Below are positions 42,392-54,745 of a stretch of 64,000 bases of DNA, piece by piece (the stretch's first letter is position 1; each line of letters starts with the position of its first letter). This stretch comes from Meconema thalassinum (lineage: Eukaryota; Arthropoda; Insecta; Orthoptera; Tettigoniidae), in assembly GCA_946902985.2 (NCBI GenBank), contig OX336388.2:373723387-373787386 (forward strand). Reading direction: 5' to 3'. Both the position numbers and the translations under genes were made by a program. Below the pieces are notes generated by a model. It was not told where the DNA came from. It worked only from the letters and a program-made list of their open reading frames with translations, and did no database searches.

Positions 42392-43379
42392 CTGCGGCAG
42401 TACTTCTTCTCTAGAGCAAGAAATATGCCTCTTTGCAAGGTCAATGTTTGAAACGACAAGAAGTTTACTCCATTTCGACTGGCAGAGGCCAAATTAGACA
42501 CTAGAGGAAGCGTTACTTCGACCGACCAACACCATTTGGCATGGAGACAAAAAAAAAACTACATGGTGTAGACTCGAACATTCTAAGTGAAACTTACAGT
42601 ATGTCGACCGTGTTTTGTCGAACTTATGGTTGTAGCATGGTTCGCTCTTCAGTGAAACTGCAATCCAAGACCGCGTGACAGCCACGAAAAACTATAGAAA
42701 ACACATTCTGAATAAAGCTTTATGAGCCTTACAGTAGTTGCATATGATGTGTAACATCTGACATAGAAGAAACCTCACGTGAAATTGTTTATACACCGGT
42801 ATTTTATAATATTATTGGCACAAATATTAATCTATTGTAAAAGCGAGTGTTTTACAGATATTGTAGTTTATAATACGGAACTATTTTATTAGATGATTTG
42901 TAGCTTCTACCAGCAGTAGCTTACATCAAGAATACGATATAGATCAACTAGATTAATAGACGCGACACCGCTCATAACCTTAAATTCCATATAACTAGGC
43001 CACTTGCGAGTAAATGCAATGTGCACAGCAGTAGATCATGAAAGGTTTGCCCAGTTTCCTGACCTCTTGATTCACAGACCAACACGTAATTTCATACGGA
43101 TTCTGTTAAAATGAGTCATATTGATATGATTAGCAGCAGAGTATCAAGAAGGCAGTGCGAGAACAATCAAGAAGGCAGTGCGAGAGTAGAAATATCAATT
43201 AGGCAGTGAAGAATAAAAAGAGAGTCTTGGAATTGTTATGTATTATTAGTGTGTAAATAAAAAAAAGATTTTTGTGTGTTGATGAATGTCCAGGAGGGAT
43301 ACGATCCAGCTGGCAATGCGTCTTACACACTTCCGTCCAATCCACTTCCGTCCCATTTTTCAAAATCACTCCCACAAAA
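42392..43379. other. No gene recognised
   Basis: Unassigned sequence. A short imperfect repeat (AATCAAGAAGGCAGTGCGAG, twice) lies at 43145-43185. Confidence 0.45.
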
Positions 43380-43960
43380 ATATCCAGCAACCGAGTGGAA
43401 AGATGTTACACATCAAAAAGAACGTGGCCGATGAACGATGCCGTAAATGTACCTTGGTGCTGGAAACTATTGATCACTAGATCTGGCTGATCTCCTCTAG
43501 CAGGTGTGGAGTATACAAAGAGGCATATTTGTGTAGCGAAGATCGTACATCAAGAGCTTTCTTTAACAGGGGACTTCTGGAAACGACTATGGAGTATTAC
43601 ACCTGTCAACCGTCCAACGTACTTGAAAACGAGGTGAACAAACTGTCCTGGGACAGACCTATCATAACGGACAAGAACATCTTGGCAAATCGACCAGATA
43701 ATAGTGTACCTTCACAAAACAAATCAGAAGGTTCATCTGATAGACATCGCTGTACCACTAAGCCAAAACCTCAAGATCACTCAGGCACAAAAAATCAACA
43801 AATATGCACCGTTGACAGAAGAAACCAGGAAGATGTGGCGACTAAAGTCTGTGAAAATGTTACCACTGGTGAAGTCTGCTACGGGAATAGTTCCAAAGAC
43901 TCTATGCAGAGGACAGTGTTGCTCGATACAATTCACATAGTCCGATTATTCTTACCCCAG
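43380..43960 (+). pseudogene. LINE post-RT domain remnant
   Basis: Frames in turn give AKIVHQELSLTGDF, TTMEYYTCQPSNVLENEVNK, SWDRPIITDKNILANRPDN, LIDIAVPLSQNLKITQAQKI, NKYAPLTEETRKMWRLKSVK and SATGIVPKTL. This is a common insect LINE block ending in 'ATG..PK.L'. At least two frameshifts. The next LINE piece starts after an (AATA)n tract. Confidence 0.65.
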
Positions 43961-43997
43961 TAATAGTAATAATAATAATAAATAATAATAATAATAA

Positions 43998-45060
43998 ATC
44001 TCAGAGTCCTTCGAGATAAAAACTGGGGTCAGACAAGGAGATGGACTTTCTCCACTTCTTTTCAATTGTATCTTAGGAAAGGTAATTCGTGAATGGAGAA
44101 AATCACTGAACAAATACGAAGGAAATGAAGATCAGTTTCGATTAGGCCCCAAACACAAAGGAGTGTATGTTGACTGTCTGGCGTTTGCGGACGACGTAGC
44201 CATATTTGAAAACAACATCAGTTCAGTAATCAGGAAGATAAACCATCTTAAAGAAACAGCAGAGAAACAAGGACTACAAATTTGGTTTGAGAAAACGAAA
44301 TACATGACTAACATCAGTGATGGTCCAGAATGGTTGTTCACAGACCAAGAAAGATTCGAAGAGTCAAGAAGTTTAAATACCTGGGTGAAGTAATTCAAGA
44401 GAATGGGCTAGAAGAAGAAGCGACCAATAACCGCATCCTGAAATTAGAGCGAGCGTTCCAACTGACTAAAAACATCTACAATGAGAAGATGCTGAGTAAA
44501 GGAGCCAAACTAAGGCATTACAGCACTGTTGTCAGACCAGAAGGTTTATATGCTTCGGAGACCCCCTGTATGAATCGAACAGGCAAGTCAATCAGCTACT
44601 TAAAAGAGAAGGCAGACAACTACGAAAAATTTTGGGCAACAGATGGGTTGGCGGACAGGTTCGACTGAAATCAAATAAAGAAGTATACAGCAAGATGGAA
44701 CCGATAACAACAACAATTAGAAAACGAAGATTGCTGTTTTATGGGCACATCTTCCGTATGAATAATGACCGGCTCACCAAGAAAATCTGGAATGTTCTTA
44801 AAACGATGATCTCCAAGTTGAAATGGTTCCAAGAGTGTGAGAAAGATATGAGACAGGTGGGCATTGCGGAGGATAAAGTCAAACACAGGAATAGTTTCAG
44901 AAGGATGGTGAAAAGCTATCAGGGTTTTATGGTGGAGGCAGAACCCAGAAGACGGAGAGGCCCTTTAACAGAGGAGCGGAAGAACAAGCTGATAGATGGG
45001 CTCAAGAGATACTGGCAAGAAGTCAAAGCCGGCAAACGAACAAGACGCAGACACTGAAAT
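43998..45060 (+). pseudogene. LINE reverse transcriptase and C-terminus, 5'-truncated
   Basis: RT motifs GVRQGDGLSPLLFN and CLAFADDVAIF (catalytic Asp pair) are followed in another frame by KKFKYLGEVIQENGLEEEAT and RHYSTVVRPEGLYASE. A third frame gives IRKRRLLFYGHIFRMNNDRL to the RRH end at 45057. Frameshifts near 44330-44390 and 44635-44660. Three related C-terminal fragments lie within 4.2 kb. Confidence 0.8.
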
Positions 45061-45112
45061 GAGAGTGGTTGTTAACACGCAGTCCATAGAGACTCGAGTA
45101 GACGGAAAAAAA

Positions 45113-45490
45113 CAAATAATAATATCGTATGGCACCGGGTGCAAGCTTTTTTATTTGACACCCAGAGGGCAGCTTGCATGTCCAATTTTTTTTGTCGTTC
45201 CTTGGAACGCTACGAAAATCAAGGAGGTTAGATATCTAAGCTCCTTGACACTATAGCGCTTTCTAGTAGAGAATGGAGGAACTTTGTGCTGACGGAAAAT
45301 CCCAAGATTAATTTTGCCATTATGAACACGGCCTACTGAATTAAAATGGATTCTTTAACATGCCAACAAAGTATGACATGCGTGTCGTAATTATTGTCGC
45401 CTTTCAAAAATCACTTACCACGGCCAGGAGCGAACCTGCAAGCTTGGGGGTTGGTAGTCCGACACGATAACCACTCACCGACCGTGGCAA
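45113..45490 (-). mobile_element. SINE-D copy
   Basis: Minus copy from (AAT)n and ATCGTATGGCACCGGGTGCA to GCGAACCTGCAAGCTTGG and GACCGTGGC. Lies between two LINE fragments. Confidence 0.85.
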
Positions 45491-45499
45491 GCCATCCCA

Positions 45500-45965
45500 G
45501 TTATAATTATAACGTACTTGATTGTAAAGTCCATATCTTGTATGTTGAGATTTACCATATTCATGAGGAATTAAAGATTCGAAAAAGAAGGATTGCCTTT
45601 TATAGCCACGTGACACGAATGAGCCCAGGCAGGATATCAAAACGGATATTGACGTACTTTCAAGATAAGAAAAGCAAAGGGACATGGTTTACGGAAGTTG
45701 AGAAAGATCTACGTGAAATGGAAATTTCCCCTAAAGATATCCAGGAGCGTGTTCCATTTCAGGAAAAACTACGTACGCCCAGAGGTTTCCAGGAAAAGCC
45801 GAAGCTGAAGACAGGGAAGGCGTGGTCCCAAGAGAGACAAGAACAACACCGGAGACGAATGCGGGAACACTGGGCGGTAATTAGATCTCGGAAGAAGAGA
45901 CAGTTGAACTGACGTGGTCCCTAGTTGGCCGAATCGAAGAAAGAAAAAGAATAATAATAAAATAA
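45500..45965 (+). pseudogene. LINE C-terminal fragment
   Basis: The frame reads EELKIRKRRIAFYSHVTRMS and EVEKDLREMEISPKDIQERV to KKRQLN at 45912. It then has the same 3' end as the 42.39-kb copy and an AGAATAATAATAAA tail. The ATG at 45394 lies in the neighbouring SINE and is not a real start. Confidence 0.75.
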
Positions 45966-46615
45966 TTTCATACCAAAAGCACGGGATGCTATATTCATTA
46001 TGATGGATGACAATCGCTGAGTAAACTGATCGGAGAACAAAGAAAGAGCTACAGCTGTATAAATAAAAAGTAAAAAAAAAGTCCCACCAAATCGTTATCT
46101 AGAATACGTGAGTAAGGAAAGTCGATCAAGTGGCAGCAAGTCTGGATCTGAAGGCGAAAGTAAACTTCCTGGCTGTATGTCACAAGCCGATTAAGAATTG
46201 GGTCGAGTGCTCACTTCACAACGGAGGGAGAAAAATCTGCTTTCAATAGCACGGAGAGGGATAGCTCAAGCAGCATCACTGCCTCTTAATAAAGAATTTC
46301 TAGAACAAGCAGCATACAGACTGTAAAAGGAACAGCTTGGTCCTACTCAAAAAGTATAAGCTAGATTTTCTCAAGGCTAGACTAATATCCTATAACAAGA
46401 AGGTTTATTCGTCCACCATTTTGGTTCTTTCGTGAACGTCAGTCAATACTCACCGGGTGGCCCTTCTGCTCCTTGCGATATAGTTTTATGCAACCGATCA
46501 CGTTTTAGTCTAATAAATTGTGATACATTCTGAAATACATCGGTCCCTCTCCCTAATGCGAGATAATACATACGTGTGACTACGGTCTATAAGACAGCAA
46601 GAATCGCGTGCTGAT
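45966..46615. other. No gene recognised
   Basis: No long frame, no family resemblance found. Confidence 0.45.
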
Positions 46616-47300
46616 AATAGTTGTTTTAAGGAGCCTAACATCAAGGTTATCGATCCATCAAGGTTTGGCCGATTGTGAAAATGAGGATGAAATGAAAACT
46701 AATTCTACAAATACAACTGGTGGCTTCGGTGGCATGGTTGGTAGCATGCTGAGATTCTATGCCCAAGGTCGCGGGTTCAAACCCGGCCGAAGTCGTCGGA
46801 TTCTTTAAGAGCGTTAAAAATCCCTCAGTATGCCTTCCATTGGAGGGGAAGTCAAGCCGGTGGTCCCATATCATAGATTTTTGGCGTTAAAAGAACCTTC
46901 CAATAACTACACTTGTGTGAAGCTAACATTTGTAGGTTAGAATTTTTGATAACGCTATATTAGTTCCAACGTTCGTCGCCAGGTAATGACTGCGATGGCC
47001 TCTACTAGCCAAGTCCGCAAGCTAGGTGTCTTGGACGTTAGTATTTGGTAGCAAAAGTAGGAACTACTTAAATTATCATCTGCAGTCCTTACTTGAATTA
47101 AAACGGATAACAAATACTAATACAGCCATCAAAATTAACACCGGTTATCAGACATATTCTACACACACTCAAAGTACACGGGGCTACATGACCACGTTGT
47201 CGCAGACCCTAAACTAAGGAACCAACCAACCAACAAATACAACTACCATTACTAACTAAAGACTTATCACTAACTTACATACTAGAAGAACAAAAAAGTA
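46616..47300 (+). repeat. J repeat (J3), split by SINE-A
   Basis: TTTTAAGGAGCCTAACATCA, AGGTTATCGATCC and onward to TACAAATACAACT at 46718, resuming at 47241 with ACCATTACTAACTAAAG and ACTTACATACTAGAAGAAC. The join matches J1 (21.1-21.2 kb). Confidence 0.65.
46719..47228 (+). mobile_element. SINE-A with tail type 2, 12-bp TSD
   Basis: ACAAATACAACT at 46707-46718 and 47229-47240. Full 510-bp unit: head GGCTTCGGTGGCATGGTTGG, B box GGTTCAAACCC, the body shared with tail-1 copies up to about TTCCAACGTTCG, then tail type 2 ending ACCAACCA. Reference copy for this variant. Confidence 0.92.
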
Positions 47301-47779
47301 AAGATAGCTATTTGTCTTTCACATTTGGATCTGATGATGCTCGCTTGACGAGCGAAACATACCATCCCATAGTCGTCTTCATTTCTTTTTCTAACTCTTA
47401 TTCTTTTTCTTATTCTTTATTCCTTTTCTTATTCTTTATTAGTTTTCTTCATTCGTTTTCTTATTCTTATTGTTATTCCTTATCTTAATCTTTTCTTCAC
47501 ATATTGCAGTAATTGGAATGCTTTTTGAATTGGCCGAATGAAAGCTACAATAATAATAGACCTAATTAATTTGAAGAAGAAGAAGAAGAAGAAATTCCCC
47601 TGGGGGAGAAATGTTAGTGAACGCCATGACTAATTCATTATGGATACCTCGAATGAACTCCCGAACACAGATACCAAGAACACGTACGTTACAACATCCT
47701 TCTACACTGGGCTGAATACACCCGGTGTTATGTCACAAAGCCCCTATATAAAACAACAACAATAAATTGTGCAAGCTAG
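47301..47779. other. No gene; T-rich and (GAA)n tracts
   Basis: Pyrimidine-rich CTTATTCTTTTTC repeats (47385-47500) and an (AAG)n tract at 47576-47591. Only the hammerhead-like core is notable. Confidence 0.5.
47331..47358 (+). ncRNA. Hammerhead-like core, incomplete
   Basis: CTGATGA-T-GCTCG-CTTGA-CGAGC-GAAAC: conserved boxes and a 5-bp stem II, but with an extra T between CTGATGA and the stem and no convincing stem I or III. Resembles decayed hammerhead motifs of Penelope-like elements. Probably inactive. Confidence 0.3.
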
Positions 47780-48470
47780 GTAGAGACCACCTCGCTACCG
47801 TTCTTGGCGGTCACCCCTCGGAGGTCCGTGTTCGATTCCTGGCTCTAGTTTGAGGGCTACTCAGCATCGTGAGGCAAAACTAAGAAGAGGAGGATTCGAT
47901 TCAATCTCAGCCATCATGGAAGTGACCGGCTCCGTGGCTAAATGTTTAGCACGTTAGACTTTAGCCCGAAGTGCCCCGGGTTCGATTCCCAGAAAAGCAA
48001 GGAAGGAAGCTTGTAGTTTAACGTGACCGTTAATTTTAAGATCATGAGCCACGGGACCTCCTTTTTACGTGGAATCCGAACCACAGGGCATGGCATTTCG
48101 ATTCCCGGCTGAGCCAATAGGGATATTAATCTCCTGTGGTTAATTCCCATGGCTCGGGGACTGGGTGCATGTGACGTCTTCATCATCACTTCATCCTCAT
48201 TACGACGCACAGGTCGCCCACGAGCGTCATCTAGAAAGACCTGTACTCGGCCTCTCCGAAGACCACACGATCATTATTATCTTGAAAGTGGTTTCCCAAT
48301 TCTACTTCCTAACTTAAGGCCACGGTCGCCTCCTTCCCAATCCTCATATGAATTACAAATACACATACTAATAAAGCCAGAAAAATAACACAGGTTATCA
48401 GACAAATTATACACACACCCAAGTACACGTGGCTACATTGGCACGATGTTGCAAAGCCCCTAAATCAATC
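47780..48470 (+). mobile_element. SINE mosaic (G/H-type pieces, another tRNA head, tail type 2)
   Basis: 47800-47930 has GTGTTCGATTCCTGGCTCT, then GGCTACTCAGCATCGTGAGG (G/H type). 47931-48000 is a separate head (CCGTGGCTAAATGTTTAGC, GGGTTCGATTCCC). 48113-48280 is a further SINE-like block. 48290-48470 has TGGTTTCCCAATTCTACTTC, GGCCACGGTCGCC and tail type 2. Exact borders unclear. Confidence 0.55.
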
Positions 48471-48487
48471 AAACAACAACAACAACA

Positions 48488-48519
<32 letters not shown>

Positions 48520-49900
48520 CCACAGGCACTGACTGCGCCCTGTGCCCTGAATGTCATTAGTTACCAAGCACCACCCCTACTTCAGTAGCTTCCGCTTCCA
48601 TATAGTCACAGCCATGAGTGAGACTGAGACATCGGTGAAAAGCCACATTTTACTCTAGCCTGAATTTCTGAAAGCTACAAACCAGACTAACGAAATGTAG
48701 GCTACACATACTGTCAACGGAAGGGATGTACAGAATTCAGTTCCCCGCACCTGTTCGTTTTCAAACGAACAATATAACGGATGCAATAGGGTATACATAA
48801 TTAATTATATCCACCGGGAAATGGCACTAAATTGCGGTATTAAATAAATATATATTTTAGTACACGATGAAAAAATTAGCAGAATGTTTCAAATTTACTT
48901 CCATACAGGTTATTCTAATCCAGAGGTCTCCAAACTACGGTCCTTGGGCCAACACCAGTCCGCGAGCAACACCAATGCGGCCCGCCATAGTCTATTTTGA
49001 AGTAAATTAAACAAAATAATAATAATAATCACATGTCTTCATTTCTATTTAACGACCAATTAAGAAACAGAATAACTGACAAACATAATGAACTTGGACA
49101 TTTTAACTCTAAATAAGTATATGATGAGTATCCTAAAATGTTTCGACTATTTTTTGACTCCGCATCTCAAAGTAGGAAAACAAATCAAATAAAGACATAC
49201 ACTTACTAACACATCAAGCACCGATACTCAACATCATTAACTCCTGATAGTTCAATGGGCTGGTCATTTACTAACAATAAGGATGGGAGATAATAGGATG
49301 GTCTTACAAATCTTTAAAGAAGAACAAAGAGGAACAAGTAGTTCCGTGAAGAACTATACAGCCTATATTCATACATCCTACTTATGTTAACTGCCACTAT
49401 CAACATACAAAATTTCAGTTTAATTGCTGTAATAGATTCGTAGATATTGAGAATAATCTAAATATTTCGGATCGTCGCCATGTTGGATTTGGATATATGT
49501 AGGTAGTTATGTACTATTACATGAAGATTATTGTGTAGGTATAGTATTCAAACGTCAATCGCATGATTAGGACACAAGAAATAAAAACTTAATTTTAAAA
49601 TTTTGCACAGCCGCCATCTTGAGGTTATGTGAATAATTGAACTAAATTAGATGCCAGTGCATTACAATATGTATAAACATTTACTGTACCATATTTCACT
49701 GCGTTCAGATGGTTAAATCACGAGAAAAGTCTATTAAAATGTTTCAACTTCACTCGGCCGCCATGATTGTTTTGTACTTTACAGGTTTTTGAAAGTTACA
49801 TACATTTATTTACTCGTGTCAGGAACAAAAATATTACATAAGAAATTATGTACAAAATGGGCAACAAAAATGACAAAACTTGAACATTTAAGGTTCTAAA
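48471..49900. other. No gene recognised
   Basis: (CAAG)n at 48490-48520. At 48919 CAGAGGTCTCCAAACTACGG resembles a hAT-type end; a possible partner lies near 50466. Sequence at 49330-49800 vaguely follows L-repeat phrasing (GTTCCGTGAAGAACTA, CGCCATGTTGGATTT) but is too diverged to call. Confidence 0.35.
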
Positions 49901-49904
49901 TAAT

Positions 49905-50410
49905 GCATGATCAATATTTTGTCATGTCACGTCCATTTGGTGTAGCCTTCACCAGATCCTCCATGGTGCACAGTATAGGACACAGACTGCACTGAAGCAG
50001 ATGACCCATAGTCTGTTCTTCACCGCATTCACAAAGGAACAAGTCGCAGCAAAAAAAAAAACATTTATGAATGTTGGGACTTGGATCTGCCAACCCCAAA
50101 TCGCAATCTGTTGAGAGCCTTCCAAGTTGTTCAAGCCTCTGTATGTCCTGCTGGGAGCCTTTCAGATGGAGCCATCCACTGAGTAATGTGGGGGCTTCTG
50201 GTCAACCAAGATGTAATCCTCAAAACCTGAGGTTTGTCAGTTAGGCACTCAGTTGTGTGAAGAAAGCTTCTTCTGGATTTCAGTCGAGAGTGGGCTGGTT
50301 GAAGGCTATACAATGGATGTGCTTGAGACACATCAACCCTAGATCTCTCACATTTAGCTGCACATGAACTTGTAGTAGGCCCTTTATTACCGTACAAAAT
50401 TGAAGTGTGA
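49905..50410 (-). pseudogene. LINE C-terminal fragment with CECGEEQ motif
   Basis: Minus frames read CLTDKPQVLRITSWLTRSPH, TTWKALNRLRFGVGRSK and LCECGEEQTMGHLLQCSLCP. The 'C.CGEEQT..HLL.C..CP..C...DL..A' zinc-knuckle-like block is a hallmark of the 3' end of an insect LINE lineage. Frameshift near 50130. Dead. Confidence 0.75.
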
Positions 50411-51255
50411 TATCAGCAATAGCATTTTAGCAAGTCAACCAGTGACACGTGTGGTTCGTCATCCCTGATCTAGCGTGTCCAGTCCGCCAAGTGGCACCGA
50501 TGGAACTGGGCTTCATCGTTCATTCACAAACGATGCTCAATTGAAGAAGGTGAAGGTCACAAAATGAGATCAAATGGTTTCTTCCACGTCCATGAGCAGA
50601 TAAAAAGAGAATTCGAATAGACATTTATAAAGGCAGCCAGGGTCACATTATACCAAAATGAGGTTCCTGATTCTAGTTACGAAATTGATGCTCTTCAGTC
50701 GGTGAACACGATTGTGCACAATTGTAATGGGTGTTATGCCCTAAACTTGAAAATAAATTACACTAGCATCACCCGTCGCGGCTTTGCCCGCGAATATTCT
50801 AGTTGTAAAGAGTACACTTAGCAAAATCTCAATCATGAATGATATGACTGATTTATCCTTAGTATGACAGGTCTACAGTGATTTTGCTGTTTTGAAATTT
50901 CAAGTCATTTTGAAGTAATATGTGTGTCCTGATGCCAAATATGATACCAGTTTACTTGTATCACACACCATTTTTTTTGTCTTAATTTTTTGTCTTAGTA
51001 ACGTTATTGCATACTACACACTATCTTTTAGCTTTAAAATAATCTTTTGTTACATGAATGCTATTTGTTGGACCTAAAAACCTGTGGTGGTAGCACTGCA
51101 GAATGCTGTTGAACTCCTTGCCAGATGGCAGCACTTAAATCCTTTGTGATGTGAATTCAGTTGAAAGCTCTAAGTGACCAGCTAGATTTTCAAACGAAGA
51201 AGTTTACTTTGAATACGTGTGCATTTATTGTCAGTTTCTGTATTGTGATTCTGTG
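50411..51255. other. No gene recognised
   Basis: Contains an isolated repeat end (CACCCGTCGCGGCTTTGCCC) at about 50767. Otherwise unassigned. Confidence 0.4.
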
Positions 51256-54050
51256 AGTATGAAAAGGCGACAGTGTTTGAACAATCCAAATGTGTTTTGT
51301 TACATTTGTGGTAGTTTTGTAGTGAATACGCAGAGACAAAACAAAACCTCATTTGTCTCCAAAGCTTATAAAGCTCATTTTGGAATAAAGTTAGGAGATC
51401 AAACCAAGTCATGGGTGCCTCATAAAGTGTGCAGCATTAAGATATGAGAAATTGGACAAAAGAAAAGTAAAAAGCGCTTCGTTTTGGTATACCAATGGTT
51501 TGGCGTGAACCCAGAAACCACAGTAGTGACTGCTACTTTTGTACTTGGAAAAGACATGGTGATGACATTTATCGATATTGAGAAAGCATATGACAGTGTG
51601 CCTAGACAGGTGGTTTGGGATGTATTAAGAAAAAGAAGAGTTATTAGAGCAGAAGTCCAAATGTTAAAAGCTATGTACAAAAATTGTGTCAGTAGCGTGA
51701 AGACCAGTATAGGAGAAACAGAATGGTTTAAAGTGGAAACGGGTCTCCGACAGGGAAGTGTATTGTCCCCATTACTATTCATCATAGTCATGGATGAAAT
51801 CCACAAGAATGTCAAACAGAGATTGGGACAAGAAGCAACAAAGGCCACGCTGTTTGCAGATGATATAGTCATATGGGGTGAGGATGAAAAGGATGTACAA
51901 AAACAACTAGATGTATGGAACCAAGAGATAGAGAAATTTGGGATGAAAGTAAGCACAGAGAAGAGCAAGATAATGGTAATGTCAAGAGGAAGGAAGAAAG
52001 AAAGAAAGAGGAAAGATAGAATTGAATGGCAAAATTCTAGAAGTCGTTAAAATTTTCAAGTATTTGGGAAGTGTGATCGCAGAAGATGGAAAGATAACTG
52101 AGGAAATTGGAAAGAGAATACAACAAGCGAACAGTTTTTACCAGAGTGTAAGGGGTATTGTGTGGAACCGAGATGTCCCAAAGAAATGCAAAAAAGTATT
52201 ATATTCAACCTACTACGGACCCATACTAACATACGCAGCTGGAGCGTGGACTACTACAAAAAGAGAGGAGAGTAGAATACAAGCCGCAGAGATGAAATTC
52301 CTAAGAGGTATAGTGGGCAAGACCAGAAGAGATAGAGTTAGAAATGAAGAGATTAGAGAAAGGACAGGAATATTGAAGCTACAGGACAGGATAGAAACAA
52401 CAAAGTTAAAGTGGTATGGACATATGATGAGAATGGGAGAGGAGAGAGTACCAAAGAAAACTTTCTGTGAAAAGATGACAGGGAAGAGACCACGAGGAAG
52501 GCCCCGGAAGAGATGGGCAGATACAGTGTGGGAGTGTGTAGAAAAGAAGGGAGGAAAATCCGAAGATGTACTAAAATCAGGAGAGGAGTGGTGGAGAGAC
52601 AGGCAACGATGGAGGTCCTTAATTCACAACCCGACCCAGGAAGCTGGAAACGGGAAATGAAGATGATGATGAAACACAAAGGTTTCAACGCTAAAAATAA
52701 AAAAGGCATAACATACCCCAGTATTGAACCTGCTAGGAGACCAGTGCCTAATGGCCCTGATATTCCAGTTCCCACACCTCCTAAAGACAATATTGCAATT
52801 TCTGATTCTTCAAGTTGTGAAACATAGGGAACATCTAACAGTGACTTTACCCCTGCAAAATCTAATGTACCCGTACTCTTCACACAATCCTTGTTGAATG
52901 AGTTAATAAGAGATTTGAACCTCCCCAAAGACGCAGCTGAACTTTTCAGTTCCTGGTTAAAAGAACAAAATCTTCTTGCTGATGGTATTTCAGTGACTTT
53001 CTACGGAAATAGAGAAAAATATCTTACCCAGTACTTAAATTTTATAGGGAGACTGGTTTATTGCAAGGACATTCTAGATCTAATCAAAAAGGTAGGTGCT
53101 GCCACGTATGACCCAAACGGATGGAGGTTATTTATTAACTCAAGTAAGAGAAGTTACTGAACAATGGCAACCAGTTGGATTCAATTCCAATAGCGCACTC
53201 AGTCCACCTAAAAGGAGAATTATGATAACATCGGAGAATTATGATAACATGAAGCTTCTCTTGGATATAATACAATATAACAGACATCAGTGGATGGTCT
53301 GTGGAGACATTAAAGTAACCCGTATTTTGTTAGGTCAGCAACAGGGATATACGAAATTCCCATGTCACTTGTGTGAATGGGATAGCCGGCCAAGAGATGA
53401 GCATTGGTCTGGGAAAATATGGCCTGATCGAACCACCTTACTCCAGGATGTAAAAATGTTGTTCAGAAAAGCTTAGAGAAAATACTATTACCACCTCTTC
53501 ATATCTAGTTGGGTCTGATGAAGCAGTATGTGAAAGTCCTTGACAAAGAGGGCAATTGTTTTCAATATATTTGCAACAAGTTCCCTTTTCTCTCACAAGC
53601 AAAAATAAAAGAAGGTATGTTTGTAGGACCACAAATCAGAAGTCTAATGAAAGACAATGAGTTTGAAGATACAATGACTCCTGAACAAAAAGAAGCCTGG
53701 CAAGCCTTTAGAGATGTAAACAAGAAGTTTTTAGAAAACACCAAAAATCCTAACTATGCAGAAATAGTAGCCACAATGCTTGAGAAATTCAGAATTGTCG
53801 GTTGCAACATGTGTCTTAAGCTGCACATTCTTTTTCACATTTGGATATATTTCCTGAGAATTTGGGGGCGGTGAGCAAGGAACAAGGCGAACGCTTCCAT
53901 CAGGACATTCGGGAGATGGAACGACGGTACCAAGGACGATGGAGTATATCAATGATAGCAATTACTGCTGGATGCTTCAAAGAGAAGACTCTGCAGGAGC
54001 TCATAAGAGAATTTCCAAGATAAGATCACTGGAAGGCAAATTAAAACGTC
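51256..54050 (+). pseudogene. Decayed multicopy TE-type gene, split by a LINE
   Basis: Exon-like pieces: MKRRQCLNNPNVFCYICGSF (zinc-finger-type start), RFGIPMVWREPRNHSSDCYF, KGFNAKNKKGITYPSIEPAR, LLNELIRDLNLPKDAAELFS, HQWMVCGDIKVTRILLGQQQ, CHLCEWDSRPRDEHW, GLMKQYVKVLDKEGNCFQYI, FPENLGAVSKEQGERFHQDI and RRYQGRW. I recognise this as a protein found in many copies in insect and other animal genomes, probably transposon-borne; its class is not known to me. At least six lesions: frameshifts near 51450, 53150, 53830 and 53960, a TAG at 52825, and a 19-bp duplication (GGAGAATTATGATAACATC) at 53216-53255. Confidence 0.65.
51550..52671 (+). mobile_element. 5'-truncated LINE carrying most of the RT domain
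   Basis: Frame 1 has FIDIEKAYDSVPRQVVWD, TGLRQGSVLSPLLFIIVMDE and LFADDIVIWGEDEKD (RT blocks A, B, C). After a frameshift in the A-rich stretch at about 52005-52020, frame 2 reads KIFKYLGSVIAEDGKITEEI, LKWYGHMMRMGEERVPKK and GKRPRGRPRKRWADTVWE to the stop at 52660. It ends GAAGATGATGATGAA. The flanking decayed gene reads on across it (DCYFCTC / KHKGFN), which sets the borders to within a few bases. Confidence 0.85.
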
Positions 54051-54399
54051 ATTATTGATTAAATAGCATTCTAGCGAATCAACATTGTGCATTTCCAAGT
54101 AATACAACGAGTATTTCAATCAAAACTGTATTAACATTTGTAAAAAGAAAAATGTATTTTTGTCATTAACATTGAATTTTTCATTCTCGATTTGTAAAAG
54201 AACCTGATATGATAGGATAAAAAGGTGAGTTTATTTGAAAATGACTGTACTCAATTGTATATAATCACTTTTCAAAAGTAAACAGCTTTTAAAAAGTTCT
54301 ATTTTGAAGACCTTTGATCAGACTTTATCAATTCAGCTACTGGTGCAGTGGTTAGGGGTTTGTCATTCCTTCATAGGTATATCAGAGCGAAGTTAGTTT

Positions 54400-54745
54400 T
54401 CTGGGAATATCACAGACAATGTTAATTTAAGGGCCTTTAAATGTGGTTTTTGGAGACCCTTTATAGTCGGGTGAAAAAGACCTTTCGTACCACACTCACA
54501 CGTGAAAACTGCGTGAAAAAATTCTAGAGTGCCCCTTGACCCCCTGAAGCGCATCATACTGTATGTATTGATGAATCTTACAGCACAATTTGGTTCAGTG
54601 ATAACCTTATAACCGTCTGGAAACTTTCACAGTAACGTAATAATTGGAATTGCATTGCGTCTTAAATTACAGAAATAGATGGACCTGTGAGATTCTGTTA
54701 CCATGGTTACCATGTTGCATTCTTTCATTATTTCATTGTAAATAT
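54400..54745 (-). repeat. R repeat fragment
   Basis: Reverse of the R1/R2 3' portion: GCACCCCTTGAC-like GTGCCCCTTGACCCCCTGAA, AACCTTATAACCGTCTGG, TGGACCTGTGAGATTCTG. Used here to define the F6 insertion site in R1. Confidence 0.6.

Noticed and set aside
45394..45500. ATG start for the 172-codon frame at 45.4 kb
   Set aside because: The start lies in SINE-D; only the part after about 45500 is LINE coding sequence.
48919..50466. hAT-type element bounded by CAGAGGTCTCC and its possible inverse near 50466
   Set aside because: Inverted match is weak and no 8-bp duplication was found.
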